54,469 nucleotides of DNA, taken from NCBI GenBank assembly GCA_014584295.1, contig JACTNC010000012.1, forward strand, positions 1-54,469, given 5' to 3'. The notes beneath the pieces were generated by a model, which made no database searches, had not been told where the DNA came from, and saw only the letters and a program-made list of their open reading frames with translations. The position numbers and the translations under genes were made by a program. Numbering within the stretch: the first letter of the stretch is position 1; each line of letters opens with the position of its first letter. The DNA comes from Verrucomicrobiota bacterium (GTDB lineage: Bacteria > Verrucomicrobiota > Verrucomicrobiia > Opitutales > Opitutaceae). This document shows, piece by piece, positions 43,475-52,457 of the stretch.

Positions 43475-44494
43475 TTAGGGCGAAGCCGTCACCGGATGCA
43501 GTGACGCTCGATTTGCGGCCAAAGCCGAGGGGCTTGGGGCTGGTTGGGTCACCTTGCCGGTGGCCGCCCATTCCGTGCCGCGCGCGAGCGTGACCTGAAA
43601 GCCGAGACCTTGAAGGGCTTCCATGCCGTGTCCCAGAGCGGTGTGAAAGATGCGCCCTTTGCCATAGGAGATGGCCATGAGGAGCGGCTCTTCTTCCTGG
43701 GTTCGCGGAGATTTTGCCGAGGCGAGCACGAGCAGGTTTCTCGCGGGGCCGCGCAGGCTGTCGTAGAGTTCATCCTGGGCGTGCATCCAGGTGGCAGGCA
43801 GGCCGCGCATGACGGGGTGATCAGGAGCCTGCGCCTCGATGAGAAATTCGTGTTGCGGTCCGTGGGCACCTCCGCGGCCGGGTGTCATGTCCCGGGTCCA
43901 ATTCCCATTGCGGAGACGCAGATAGGGGCCGTCCTTCTCGGTGCGATTTCCCCAGCCGCCGAGTCCGATCATCTCATTGTACTCGGGCCATTCCGGGAAG
44001 GCGTTGTCGGCTGCGTGGTAGGAGACAAAACCGCCGCCGTTCCTTACGAATTTGACAAACGCGGCCCTGATCGGTTCAGGCCAGCTCTCGCCATTGTAGT
44101 TCGAGAGCACGACCGCGTAGTTCGAGAAGACGGGGCGCCAGGTGGACCATAATTTTTCGTGCCGTGCCTGGTACTCGGCAAGAGCGCCCTCGTAGTCTTT
44201 GAGTTTCGCCTCGTGCGCGGCTTTTTCCTCTGCAGTCGCGGTCTTCGAAAGGGCCGGTCGGACGGGTGCGGTGGGCGTTGTGGAGATATCGACCTGGAAA
44301 CGCCCCGTTTGCTCCAGAATCCGCCTGAGCAGCGGCGTCGTCACCCGCCAGAGGTGGTTGTTCTGTCCATCAATGATGAGCACACGGATCGGTGCTGCCG
44401 CAGCGGATTGGGCAACCCGGGCGGAAGTCTGTGCGTGTGCAAGGGGCATGCCGAAGATTCCGAAACAAATAAGAAGGCGTGTGAGGCGGGACAT
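43475..44494 (-). CDS. Exported ThuA domain protein
   Basis: The protein has 339 residues from ATG 44494 with a signal peptide ('LLICFGIFGMPLAHA'). The ThuA-like (GATase1-fold) domain runs from 'IRVLIIDGQNNHLWRVTTPL' to the end. Markers are 'NYAVVLSNYNGESWPEPIR', 'VRNGGGFVSYHAADNAF' and 'HGPQHEFLIEAQAPDHPVM', then 'GKGRIFHTALGHGMEALQ'. ThuA was first linked to trehalose use; exported members are abundant in this phylum as likely glycan-active proteins of unknown reaction. An inserted charged helix (about 85-120, 'EEKAAHEAKLKDYEGALAEY') is a predicted coiled coil. Confidence 0.88.
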   Translation of the reverse strand: MSRLTRLLICFGIFGMPLAHAQTSARVAQSAAAAPIRVLIIDGQNNHLWRVTTPLLRRILEQTGRFQVDISTTPTAPVRPALSKTATAEEKAAHEAKLKDYEGALAEYQARHEKLWSTWRPVFSNYAVVLSNYNGESWPEPIRAAFVKFVRNGGGFVSYHAADNAFPEWPEYNEMIGLGGWGNRTEKDGPYLRLRNGNWTRDMTPGRGGAHGPQHEFLIEAQAPDHPVMRGLPATWMHAQDELYDSLRGPARNLLVLASAKSPRTQEEEPLLMAISYGKGRIFHTALGHGMEALQGLGFQVTLARGTEWAATGKVTQPAPSPSALAANRASLHPVTASP

Positions 44495-44747
44495 GATGGA
44501 ACGAGAGGTGGAGATGCTCTGATGTTGGCTGAGCATGGGGAGTCGGAGCGGGCACCACAAGGATCGATGAAGGACCACGATGATCAGGCTCGCTGGGCGG
44601 ATCATTGGGCCATCAAAGCTGAATCACCAAACACCCGGCTGTCGAGGGACGATCCTCTCCCATGAGGGCAATACCAATTTTGCCGAAGTGTCGCTGGAGT
44701 GCGATTGATCGAGGTCTTGAATGCCAGGAATGCGCCGGGCTCCACCG

Positions 44748-46214
44748 TCATTCGGAGGAGACGCATTTCGAGTTCATGTCGTAGCCACTGAGGCAGCTCT
44801 GCACGAGTCCGAGCGACTCCGTGAAGTCGTAGTTGCGGAAGGAGTAGGTTTTCGCGACGAAGGGGGCTCCGGAGTAGAACATCTCGTATTGCTGGTGCCG
44901 CCCGCCAAATTCCGAACCGATCATCTCCCAGGCGAGCTTGAACAGTTTGACCCGTTCGTCGGCGCTCACTCCCGGAGATTGCACATAACGTCGAAGATCG
45001 GCGGCTGCGTCGGGATTGGCGAATTCGGCAACCGAGGATGGGACCTGAAGGACCCCGCCGCCTACCAATTCCCGGAGCAGATGGATCATGCGCGGGTAGA
45101 TCTGCGCCTGCAGCCCCATTACGCCATAGAGAAAGCGGGGGTTGGGATGAACCACGCCGTTCGCGTTGGTAACGGCGGTAGATTCCGCGGCGAGCACCAT
45201 TCCCTCAACGAGCGAGGCGAGTGATGCAATCTCGCCGAGGTCCCAGGTGACCGAAGGGATGCTGTCGACTCCGTTTGTGGAGCTGATCTTCCGTGCCAGG
45301 CCCGCGAGGAACTTCAATTTGGTGACCAGTCGAATCTGGGCCTGTGTATTGCCCAGGATGTGCGCCGGCGTCTCGAACCACTGGGCGCGGGTCAGGGCTA
45401 CGTTTCGGTCGACAAAAACGTGATCCCAGGGAACAAGCACGTCCCGGAAGACCACCAGGGCGTCCGATTCGTCAAAGCGCGTCGAGAGTGGATAGTCGAA
45501 TACGCTTGTCGCACCCATGGCGTAGGGACGCCTTGGATACAGGCGAAGTCCCGGTGCATTCATCGGCACGGCGAGGGAGATGGCGTAGTTCTCATCACCC
45601 GGCTTGAGCGGCTGAATGCAGCTTAGAAAAAGGTAGTCGGAAATGGCTGATGCGGTGCCGAGCATCTGGGCTCCGCGAATGATGAGGCCTTCCGAAGTTT
45701 CCTTGAAGACGCCGGCCGGAATGTGAGACTCCGCCTGTTCATGGGCCGTCTTCGAGCGATCCACCTGGGGAGGGATGATGACGTACGTGACGTAAAGGTG
45801 TTCATCCCGGATTTTTTGGTGGAAGCGCCGGATGTTTTCTCCGAAACGTGCGCCTTGCCTGGCGAAGAGTTCCGGAGCGCTTGCGAAACCCGCGATAAAG
45901 CCGGCAACGTGTTCGGGGCTGCGGCCCAACAGGCCGAACGTGTGTTCGGCGATGCGCGTCAACGCGTGGCGGCGTCGGGCAAGGTCCTCGCGCGAACGCG
46001 GAATGATGTGGGCGAGTGAGACGGGCTTGCCGCTGGACGGAGAGGTGAACGTCATCTCGTCCGGATGGCTTGCTATGAAGTCGTAGAGGCCGGCGATTGT
46101 CCTGCATACACCAGCGAATGCGGGATGCCGGGTGACGTCCTCGACCAACTTTCCATCGATCATGATTTCGCGCCCGTCTGACAGGGCAGCGAGGTAGGAG
46201 GCGCCAGTTCTCAT
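44748..46214 (-). CDS. hpaB: HpaB-type two-component flavin monooxygenase, oxygenase subunit
   Basis: This 488-residue protein belongs to the 4-hydroxyphenylacetate 3-monooxygenase family and uses FADH2 from a reductase to hydroxylate phenolic or heteroaromatic rings. The N-terminus 'RTGASYLAALSDGREIMIDG' and 'DVTRHPAF' are family hallmarks, followed by the flavin region 'ENIRRFHQKIRDEHLYVTYV' and 'PQVDRSK'. The iron-sulfur Cys ligands of the related 4-hydroxybutyryl-CoA dehydratase are absent, so it is an oxygenase. The partner reductase ends 17 bases upstream. The true substrate is unknown; the symbol denotes family only. Confidence 0.9.
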   Translation of the reverse strand: MRTGASYLAALSDGREIMIDGKLVEDVTRHPAFAGVCRTIAGLYDFIASHPDEMTFTSPSSGKPVSLAHIIPRSREDLARRRHALTRIAEHTFGLLGRSPEHVAGFIAGFASAPELFARQGARFGENIRRFHQKIRDEHLYVTYVIIPPQVDRSKTAHEQAESHIPAGVFKETSEGLIIRGAQMLGTASAISDYLFLSCIQPLKPGDENYAISLAVPMNAPGLRLYPRRPYAMGATSVFDYPLSTRFDESDALVVFRDVLVPWDHVFVDRNVALTRAQWFETPAHILGNTQAQIRLVTKLKFLAGLARKISSTNGVDSIPSVTWDLGEIASLASLVEGMVLAAESTAVTNANGVVHPNPRFLYGVMGLQAQIYPRMIHLLRELVGGGVLQVPSSVAEFANPDAAADLRRYVQSPGVSADERVKLFKLAWEMIGSEFGGRHQQYEMFYSGAPFVAKTYSFRNYDFTESLGLVQSCLSGYDMNSKCVSSE

Positions 46215-46231
46215 CTTGGGGTAGGTGCGGT

Positions 46232-46762
46232 TCAGCCGCCGTATTGCCAGCCGGTGTCGCGGAGCAGGAGGGGAGGGGTTTCGCGGTTCAATTCAACATG
46301 GATGACCTGGCCAAGAACGACAGCGTGATCGCCTTGAGGGAGTTCAGCGCAATACTGCAACACCAGGTGCGTCGGCGCATCGGTTAGAAGTGGAACCGAC
46401 AGTGGGCCCAGGCGGTAGCTTTGACCGTTGATGGTGGACTCGTTCGCCTCGCGATTCCTGAAGAAGTGCATCGCGAACGCCTTTTGATCCGCCCCGAGCG
46501 GATGGAGGGCGTAGGCCCGGGCCTTGGTTACCACCTCGTAGATGTGACTATCGCGTCTTAGGCAGCAAACAACCATGGGTGGTTCAAACGAGGATTGGGT
46601 CACCCAATCAATCGTCGCCGCGGCGACTTGGCTCTCGAAGCGAGCGGTGATGACATGGATTCCGTACGGAATCATGCGGAGCACCTTTTTTCGGATCGCA
46701 GGGTCGATTTCGGGGGAAGGCGTCGACGGTGACGCTGGTGTGTCGCGATTCACGTTTGGCAT
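46232..46762 (-). CDS. hpaC: Flavin reductase, HpaC-like partner of the monooxygenase
   Basis: The protein has 176 residues from ATG 46762. It has the split-barrel FMN-binding domain with 'IPYGIHVITARFESQVAAAT', 'WVTQSSFEPPMVVCCLRRDS' and 'HFFRNREANES', ending with 'GDHAVVLGQVIHVELNRETP' and 'LLLRDTGWQYGG'. It supplies reduced flavin to the oxygenase encoded 17 bases downstream. The reading frame continues upstream to 46897, but ATG 46783 and 46897 would place the operator in the coding region. The operator and a TTGACA element sit immediately upstream of 46762. If that TTGACA is the -35, the transcript would start close to the start codon, so the true start may be slightly further in. Confidence 0.88.
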   Translation of the reverse strand: MPNVNRDTPASPSTPSPEIDPAIRKKVLRMIPYGIHVITARFESQVAAATIDWVTQSSFEPPMVVCCLRRDSHIYEVVTKARAYALHPLGADQKAFAMHFFRNREANESTINGQSYRLGPLSVPLLTDAPTHLVLQYCAELPQGDHAVVLGQVIHVELNRETPPLLLRDTGWQYGG

Positions 46763-46767
46763 GCGAT

Positions 46768-46783
46768 GTGCAGTATGTTGCAT
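46768..46783 (-). promoter_or_regulatory. Operator copy upstream of hpaC, shared with gntR promoter
   Basis: On the plus strand GTGCAGTATGTTGCAT matches 14 of 16 positions of GTGCAGTATGCTGCAC, the reverse strand of the perfect palindrome at 53141-53156. A TTGACA (minus strand, 46791-46786) precedes it as at gntR, and flanking bases are also conserved (TTGACAAxA..TGCA.CATACTGCACA). It is probably bound by the GntR regulator encoded at 52458. Confidence 0.75.
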
Positions 46784-46860
46784 TTTGTCAATCGGGAAAT
46801 CAGGCGTTTTGAAGTCTCCGGAGAGTTTCGAGATGATTGCCCTTGTGCAGCACCAAGGTG

Positions 46861-48189
46861 CTATCTGGGGGGCAGGTTTCCCCGAGTTTCCATCCAAGTC
46901 CGCGTGCTCATGTCGCCTACCCAGAACTGGTAGATCTTGCGATCGGGAAATATCTCGGTGGTCACGACAGGCGCGTCCGACTTCGCCTCAGCGAGAACTT
47001 TGCCCTCGGGATTCAGGATCAGACTTTTCATGTCGTAGCCTGCACTCACGAAAAACACGTTGTTTTCGAGCGCGCGTGCGCGCGCCAGGATTTCGTCGCC
47101 GCCCCAGGTTGGCAGCAGGATCAGCCTGGCTCCCTGCTGTGCCATGGATCGGCATGGCTCGGGAAAACGTGCATCCCAGCAAATCATCAGTCCCACCTTT
47201 CCAAAGTCGGTCTCGAATATCGGGTAACTATCGCCCGGAGTGAGTCCCTTTTCCCGTTCTTCGTTTGGAAGGTGGGTTTTCCGGTATCGACCAACCAGGT
47301 TGCCCTCACGATCGAGCAGGACGGCGGTGTTGTAGATCAACGGCTCCACCCGTTGATAGATTCCTGCAACCACGTAACTGCGCAGGCTTTTGGCAAGGCG
47401 GCTCAGGCGTTGGGTGCTCGGCCCAGGAATCGGTTCTGCGACATCCGCAAAGCGGGCCCGGGTGCCGACGATACTTATGCCTTCCGGCAGGCAGACGATG
47501 TCCGGTTTCTGGTTCGCAGCGTTCTCAACGAGTGCGCAGAATGTTTCGACGCTTTCTGCAGCCGAACCCATGACGTTGGGCCGGTAGTGCACGGTCATGA
47601 CTCGTACGGCTCGATCGTCTGGGGGCGCAATTTCTGCCAGCCTGATGTCGTCCCACCACAGTGCCGCTCCCGGCGCAAATGCGAGCGAAAGTTGCACGTC
47701 GAGCGTTACGGCTTCTTTGGGGGCCTGAGAAACGAGTTCAACCTGCGACCATCCGGATTCGCGGCGGACTACCGTTGCATATTCGGGAGGTCGCACCTGC
47801 CGAGACAAGGGCCTCCCATCCTTTCCGAGCCAACCCAGTCGGGCCATGACGGACCGTTTTTCGTTTTGGAATCCTTCACCACGGTACCACGCGGTGAAGC
47901 GATAGGTATGCCCAGGCTGCACCGCGATCTGCCTTTGCCATGCTCCGATATCTCCCATGCCGCGCGTTTCCAGCTTGAGCGCGCCTTTGCCTGCGCGACC
48001 TCCTGTAGCGTCGATCGAAAAAATTGGGGCGATCTCGGCCCTGGGAGACCAATGTGTCCACCCTGGGTTGTCGGCGGTTGCGTCAAATGAGCGAAACTCC
48101 GCAACGGTGGTAGGCAACGCGCGGAGTGTGGCAGCAAGGACCAAGACGCAAACGGCGACAGGGAGGGCAACGTGGGCGCGAGTGTTCAT
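46861..48189 (-). CDS. Exported nitrilase-superfamily hydrolase with N-terminal beta-sandwich domain
   Basis: The protein has 442 residues from ATG 48189. It has a signal peptide ('PVAVCVLVLAATLRA') and then a carbohydrate-binding-like beta-sandwich (about 30-190: 'GGRAGKGALKLETRG', 'VQPGHTYRFTAWYRGEG', 'ALWWDDIRLAE'). A complete carbon-nitrogen hydrolase domain follows (195-442). The catalytic triad is Glu236 ('CLPEG'), Lys304 ('YRKTHLP') and Cys337 ('ICWDARFPE'). Nitrilase-superfamily amidases are normally cytoplasmic, so export is unusual. It lies between the esterase and hpaC; 98 bases containing the operator separate it from hpaC. It probably cleaves an amide bond outside the cytoplasm. 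Confidence 0.88.
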   Translation of the reverse strand: MNTRAHVALPVAVCVLVLAATLRALPTTVAEFRSFDATADNPGWTHWSPRAEIAPIFSIDATGGRAGKGALKLETRGMGDIGAWQRQIAVQPGHTYRFTAWYRGEGFQNEKRSVMARLGWLGKDGRPLSRQVRPPEYATVVRRESGWSQVELVSQAPKEAVTLDVQLSLAFAPGAALWWDDIRLAEIAPPDDRAVRVMTVHYRPNVMGSAAESVETFCALVENAANQKPDIVCLPEGISIVGTRARFADVAEPIPGPSTQRLSRLAKSLRSYVVAGIYQRVEPLIYNTAVLLDREGNLVGRYRKTHLPNEEREKGLTPGDSYPIFETDFGKVGLMICWDARFPEPCRSMAQQGARLILLPTWGGDEILARARALENNVFFVSAGYDMKSLILNPEGKVLAEAKSDAPVVTTEIFPDRKIYQFWVGDMSTRTWMETRGNLPPR

Positions 48190-48328
48190 GGATTGAGAAA
48201 GCGTGGCCTGGATCTGTGAGATTTCCAGCAGTGATGCGTTGATTTGTACAAGCAACCTCGACAGGTCCGCTCGCGTGCTACGGTATCCAGCAGGGAACGA
48301 AAACCTCCCACTTCGCACGCGTCTGCCT

Positions 48329-49231
48329 CTACGGCTTCAGATATCGTTTGTAGAAAGCCAGTAAGTGAGCCGGATCGAATCTGGCGTGCCTTGGCAGGAC
48401 CTCACAGGGAATGTTCAGGGCGTCCATCTTCTCCTTCAGACGTACGCCAAAAATAGGGTGATGAATGTCAGGCTGAGCGTCCATCCCGAGGGCATATACC
48501 AACATCACCGGACCGTCTTCCGATGTCAGGTGATTTATGGGAGACATTTCTTCAAACAACCGGATTTTCTCGGGTGGCGCATTTTCGCTTCCGGCCATAC
48601 TCTTCATTCCAAACAGCTTGCTGAGAGCGCCATCTGCAGGCAGGGGAGCCGTTGGCGGAAACAAGCCCCTGATGAATCGAGGATCGTAGGAGGTCTGGCC
48701 GTTGATGACAGCCATGCATGTGAGGCGGGATGATTCACGCAGAACCGGATCGCTGCTGTAGGGATCCGCTAGATCATCGTGGAATCCCAGCCATAGTGCC
48801 ATACCGGCACCTGCGGATCCACCCGTCCCGCCGAAATGTGCCTTGTCAAGATTCCACTCCTTCGCCTTTGAGCGCAGGAACTGTACCGCTCGGGCCGAGT
48901 CGAGAAAAGGTCCGGGAGCGATTGCCTGCGTGGAGTAGCGATAGGAAATCGCTGCGACCGAAATCCCGTTGGCTAGACACACTTCGAGAATTTCGTTTCG
49001 CACGGATTTGTTGTTGCGGTAGAATCCTCCTCCGTGAATCGAAACCACGACTGGCGTGGGACGATTGGATCTAGCCTGCCAAAAATCCAGTACGTTACGT
49101 TCATGAGGTCCGTAAGCGACGTTGGCAAATGTCGGAGCGGGTTTGGGTCTTTCCGGAGCCTTTTCCTGAGCGGGTAGTAATCCGGTGGCGAGCAGACCGA
49201 GTAGCGGAATAAAGGACAAGTTGGATTTCAT
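48329..49231 (-). CDS. Exported alpha/beta hydrolase (BD-FAE/esterase-like)
   Basis: The protein has 300 residues from ATG 49231 with a signal peptide ('IPLLGLLATGLLPAQ'). 'VVVSIHGGGFYRNNKS' is the oxyanion-hole HGGG motif and 'FGGTGGSAGAGMALW' holds the nucleophile Ser139. An acid/His pair is probably provided by 'ALGMDAQPDIHHP' and the C-terminal 'RFDPAHLL'. Relatives include feruloyl and acetyl esterases and kynurenine-formamidase-like enzymes. It lies 26 bases after the MFS gene. It may release an ester-bound aromatic acid for uptake, which fits the monooxygenase downstream. Substrate inferred only. Confidence 0.85.
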   Translation of the reverse strand: MKSNLSFIPLLGLLATGLLPAQEKAPERPKPAPTFANVAYGPHERNVLDFWQARSNRPTPVVVSIHGGGFYRNNKSVRNEILEVCLANGISVAAISYRYSTQAIAPGPFLDSARAVQFLRSKAKEWNLDKAHFGGTGGSAGAGMALWLGFHDDLADPYSSDPVLRESSRLTCMAVINGQTSYDPRFIRGLFPPTAPLPADGALSKLFGMKSMAGSENAPPEKIRLFEEMSPINHLTSEDGPVMLVYALGMDAQPDIHHPIFGVRLKEKMDALNIPCEVLPRHARFDPAHLLAFYKRYLKP

Positions 49232-49257
49232 GCGGTGGGAGGAACAGGGAAGGAGGA

Positions 49258-50550
49258 TCAACCGATTGGATTGTGCGCTTGCTTCAGATCGCGCTGACCT
49301 TGAATCCGGATTGCCGGATCGATCACGAGCCAGCAGACCTCGGCGAAGAGATAGAATCCGGCGATGATCATCAGCGGGATGTTCCATGAACCAAGATTTT
49401 GTACACACCAACCGACGACTAACGGAGACAGGGCACCGAAAAGATTGCCGACCATGTTCATAACCCCGGTCACCACACCCGCGTGCCTACCTCCGATCTC
49501 GAGGCAGACGGCGAAGATGGGGCTAAGGGAGAGAGCCGCAAAGCCGGCTGCGGCGGACAGGAATAGTGCTGCGACGGTCGGCTGCGTGGCATAGATGCCC
49601 GCGACGATCGCCAGCACGGCGAGAGGCAGACACACCAGGGCGGGCAATCGACGCCCGTGCCGCGCGCCCCATCGTTTCGTGAGGATATCGCTCGCCCAGC
49701 CGCCTCCGAACAAGCCAAACGCACTGAAGATCAACGGCACCGCTGCCAGCCAGCCGGCGGCCTTCAGGTCGAATCCGTGCGCCCGCAGCAGATAAGACGG
49801 CAGCCAGGTAAGCCAGAAATACCACCCGTAGAGCCAGCTCCCGCAAATGAGGCAGAGCGCGATCATATTGCGGTTGCCCAGGAGCGCGCGCCACGGGACC
49901 GGCGGATGCGGAGAGGGCGGGTCGCTGCCGATCACTGCCAGTTCGGCTGCATTCACGCCCGGATGTTCGTGCGGGTCGTCACGAAAATATCGCAGCCAAA
50001 AAAAGAGCCATGCGAGCCCAAAGATGGAAAACAAGGGGAATACCCACCGCCACGACAGGGCGCTCAGCAACGCTGCCATCAGAGGCTGCGACAGCGCTCC
50101 CGCCAGCGCGCCGAGCATCAACGCCAGTCCAAAGGCCCGGCCGTGTTCGCGCGGCGGAAGCCAGCGTACAAAGACACGTGAGAGTCCGGGAAAAGTGCCT
50201 GCCTCTCCCATGCCGAACAGCAATCGCACAATGAAGAGCGACCACAGACCAGTGGCCACGCCTGTGAGCGCGGACATGACTGTCCACCAGGCGACAATTC
50301 GCACCAGTGTCAGGCGAGGTCCAAATCGATCTGCCATCCAGCCGGCGGGAATCTCGAACAACGCGTACGAAAGCATGAACGCGCTGAACACATATCCCAT
50401 CTGCGTGTCGCTGAGGCCGAGATCGGCCTTGATGGCGGGAGCGGCCATTGAGATGCGGACGCGGTCGAGATAGGAAATGGCGGTCAGTGCCAGCGTGAAT
50501 CCCAACACCTTGTAACGAACGCGAGTGGGACCGGAAGGGGTGGATGACAT
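49258..50550 (-). CDS. MFS transporter, anion:cation symporter (ACS) type
   Basis: The protein has 430 residues from ATG 50550 (three residues shorter than the longest frame) with twelve transmembrane segments. The N-terminus 'ISYLDRVRISMAAPAIKADLG', then 'MGYVFSAFMLSYALFEIPAG' and 'WMADRFGPR', is the ACS family signature shared by hexuronate, glucarate and aromatic-acid (phthalate-like) transporters. It sits inside the gntR-controlled cluster, so it probably imports the acidic substrate of the pathway or its ester-cleavage product. Uptake of an aromatic or sugar acid is inferred from family and context. Confidence 0.9.
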   Translation of the reverse strand: MSSTPSGPTRVRYKVLGFTLALTAISYLDRVRISMAAPAIKADLGLSDTQMGYVFSAFMLSYALFEIPAGWMADRFGPRLTLVRIVAWWTVMSALTGVATGLWSLFIVRLLFGMGEAGTFPGLSRVFVRWLPPREHGRAFGLALMLGALAGALSQPLMAALLSALSWRWVFPLFSIFGLAWLFFWLRYFRDDPHEHPGVNAAELAVIGSDPPSPHPPVPWRALLGNRNMIALCLICGSWLYGWYFWLTWLPSYLLRAHGFDLKAAGWLAAVPLIFSAFGLFGGGWASDILTKRWGARHGRRLPALVCLPLAVLAIVAGIYATQPTVAALFLSAAAGFAALSLSPIFAVCLEIGGRHAGVVTGVMNMVGNLFGALSPLVVGWCVQNLGSWNIPLMIIAGFYLFAEVCWLVIDPAIRIQGQRDLKQAHNPIG

Positions 50551-50584
50551 CGGTCGCAATTTTAGGGTTCGCGCGGCGGAGCGA

Positions 50585-51295
50585 TCACATCTCGCGCGTC
50601 AGGTAATTCAGGTGAATCACCTTATAGGCACAGTGCAGGGTGCGGTTCAGGACGGGATCGATCAGCGCACATTGAAATTCGGATCCGTAGATCATAGTTC
50701 CGTCCAGCAAGGGAATCGTACCCGAAAAGATGAGGGTGCGGTCGAGGCAGTGGTCAGTCATGCGCGACCGTACGAGTTCGAGGATCTGTTCGGGAGCGAG
50801 GATCGATGCGACCGGCGCACTCTGGTATGGCTTCCAGCTCTCCGTGGATGAAACGCGCACTGAACTCTGCAACTGGAGGCGATCCCAATGATTCCGGAGG
50901 TCCTCATAGTCCCAGACGGCGCGGCCCATTACGTTTGCACAGGCCTGCTTGGATTTGAGCACGTCGGTTGTTTCGAGTAGGCGATCGGTGTGATCGCTGC
51001 CAACGCCAACCAGGACACGACTGCCCTCTACCAGGAGGACGAACTCGATCTCGCCGGATGTTCTCGGCTCGACGACCTCAATCCGTGAGTCAGTCGTCAG
51101 GCTGCTTAGCGCCATAGGATACAACATGGGCACGGAAGGAGGTGGCGCGACCCCTTCGCTACGGAGTTCGTCAATATGTTGCCGCACCGCGGCCTGATCA
51201 CGGCCAACGTAGCCGGCGTTGATCATTCGGAGCGGTTCAAAGCCGAGCGCGCTGGTGCCGGAGGGTCGGATGACCTCGAGAAACAACCGGCTCAT
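50585..51295 (-). CDS. DUF2848 family protein
   Basis: This 236-residue protein is recognisable from 'NAGYVGRDQAAVRQHIDELR', 'EGVAPPPSVPMLYP', 'TSGEIEFVLL' and 'VGVGSDHTDRLLE', then 'SKQACANVMGRAVWDYEDL' and 'HWDRLQLQSSV'. These conserved lines define DUF2848, which I recall as occurring in aromatic and amide catabolism operons; no reaction is established to my knowledge. The conserved 'GSDHTDR' motif is rich in possible metal or catalytic residues. Its start overlaps the cupin stop as ATGA, so the two are translationally coupled, and the MFS gene follows by 34 bases. Confidence 0.85.
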   Translation of the reverse strand: MSRLFLEVIRPSGTSALGFEPLRMINAGYVGRDQAAVRQHIDELRSEGVAPPPSVPMLYPMALSSLTTDSRIEVVEPRTSGEIEFVLLVEGSRVLVGVGSDHTDRLLETTDVLKSKQACANVMGRAVWDYEDLRNHWDRLQLQSSVRVSSTESWKPYQSAPVASILAPEQILELVRSRMTDHCLDRTLIFSGTIPLLDGTMIYGSEFQCALIDPVLNRTLHCAYKVIHLNYLTREM

Positions 51296-51663
51296 GGCAC
51301 TGCGGGTCGCTCAAGCGGATTGAAGAAATGAAACTCGAGCAGCAGGCATCCTCCGCGGCTGCTGAACGGACCGTGTGGCACGTGAGGAGGCCGACAAGCG
51401 TAGGTCATCGCTCCGAAAGTTTGTCCGCCGACCGAGAGATCGCCAGAGAGCTGGAAAACCTCCTCCCAATACTCGTGCTCGAAAGGTTTCGTGGTAAAGG
51501 CGCCTGGATCAAAACGAAGCAGGCGCGTGCGGATACCCGACCGGGCAGGTTCATCGAGTTTGCCGGACAGGATTTTCTGTTGGATACCTTGCGGGTAACC
51601 GGGAATCGTTTCCCAGCCGGTATCGAGGTCTAGCTGATAAAATTCACGGTGGGATTTAAGCAT
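51292..51663 (-). CDS. Small cupin-domain protein
   Basis: This 123-residue single-domain cupin has 'RTRLLRFDPGAFTTKPFEHE', 'YWEEVFQLSGDLSVGGQTF' and 'CRPPHVPHGPFSSRGGCLLL'. His/Glu in the first motif (EHEYWEE) and His in the second (HVPHG) can bind a metal. Its role could be a dioxygenase, isomerase or sensor for the pathway intermediate. It overlaps the DUF2848 gene by four bases and follows the nitrilase by 11 bases. Confidence 0.85.
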   Translation of the reverse strand: MLKSHREFYQLDLDTGWETIPGYPQGIQQKILSGKLDEPARSGIRTRLLRFDPGAFTTKPFEHEYWEEVFQLSGDLSVGGQTFGAMTYACRPPHVPHGPFSSRGGCLLLEFHFFNPLERPAVP

Positions 51664-51674
51664 GGGATAAAGAC

Positions 51675-52445
51675 CTACTTGAACACGCGGTCGGCAAGTG
51701 CGGAGAACTCGCGACGGAAAGATCGGACTACACGCGGATCGATGTCGGCGGTGAGCAGTTCCTCGCCATCACCCGCCTCCGCCAATACCTGCCCACGGGG
51801 ATCCACAAACATCGAATGGCCGGCGTACTGCCGGCCCTGGTCCGTGCCCGCACAATTGCATGCGAGTACGTAAGCGAGGTTTTCGTGTGCGCGCGCGCGA
51901 TTGAATAGTCGCCAGGCTTCCAGCCGCTCCTTGGGCCATGCTGAAGTGACGAGGAAAAATTCCGCGCCGCGGTCGAGCATCCGGCGAAAGAATTCGGGGA
52001 AGCGCAGGTCATAGCATGTCGCCAAACCCGTCCGACCCCAAGGTTGGGACGTCACGCTGATCCGGCGGCCCGCGGTGAGTATGCGACGCTCATCTGACTT
52101 GTAGCCGAAAAGATGAATCTTTCGATAGCGGGCACGCACCGAACCCTTGGCATCGATCAGCAGGCTCGTATTGGAATACCGATTTCCACGTCGCTCGACG
52201 AAGCTGCCTGCAAAGAGGGTGGCCTTCAGTGCGCGAGCCTGAGCCTTCAGGAAACGGACCGTCGGACCTGCGCTGCTTTCCGCCTCGCTGCGATAGCGTG
52301 AAAAGGAGAAATAGCCTACCGGCCAGATTTCAGGAAGGAGGATGAGATCACTGCCGCGGGCACGTTCCAGCAACTGTTGCATGTGTGCGTGCGTTTCCGC
52401 CTTTGTACGATCACGCACTTCGAATTGGATGGCGGTGACGCGCAT
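51675..52445 (-). CDS. Nitrilase-superfamily amidohydrolase (Nit2/YafV-like), cytoplasmic
   Basis: This 256-residue protein has no signal peptide. The triad is Glu39 ('ILLPEIWP'), Lys109 ('RYRKIHLFG') and Cys144 ('ATCYDLRFPEFF'). The length and motifs fit omega-amidase or carbamoyl-amide hydrolases that release ammonia from small amides. It is the first structural gene after gntR (12 bases between), followed at 11 bases by the cupin gene. Together with the exported nitrilase this gives two distinct C-N hydrolases in one cluster, pointing to an amide-bearing substrate or intermediate. Confidence 0.92.
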   Translation of the reverse strand: MRVTAIQFEVRDRTKAETHAHMQQLLERARGSDLILLPEIWPVGYFSFSRYRSEAESSAGPTVRFLKAQARALKATLFAGSFVERRGNRYSNTSLLIDAKGSVRARYRKIHLFGYKSDERRILTAGRRISVTSQPWGRTGLATCYDLRFPEFFRRMLDRGAEFFLVTSAWPKERLEAWRLFNRARAHENLAYVLACNCAGTDQGRQYAGHSMFVDPRGQVLAEAGDGEELLTADIDPRVVRSFRREFSALADRVFK

Positions 52446-52457
52446 GCGATTCGCAGA

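Noticed and set aside
44748..46214. Assignment of the HpaB-like gene as 4-hydroxybutyryl-CoA dehydratase.
   Set aside because: The expected iron-sulfur Cys ligands are missing and a flavin reductase gene is adjacent, so the oxygenase reading is stronger.
46849..46862. Palindrome AGCACC-AA-GGTGCT overlapping the exported nitrilase stop codon, as terminator or further operator.
   Set aside because: The stem is only 6 bp with a 2-nt loop and no T tract, and it does not match the GntR operator core.
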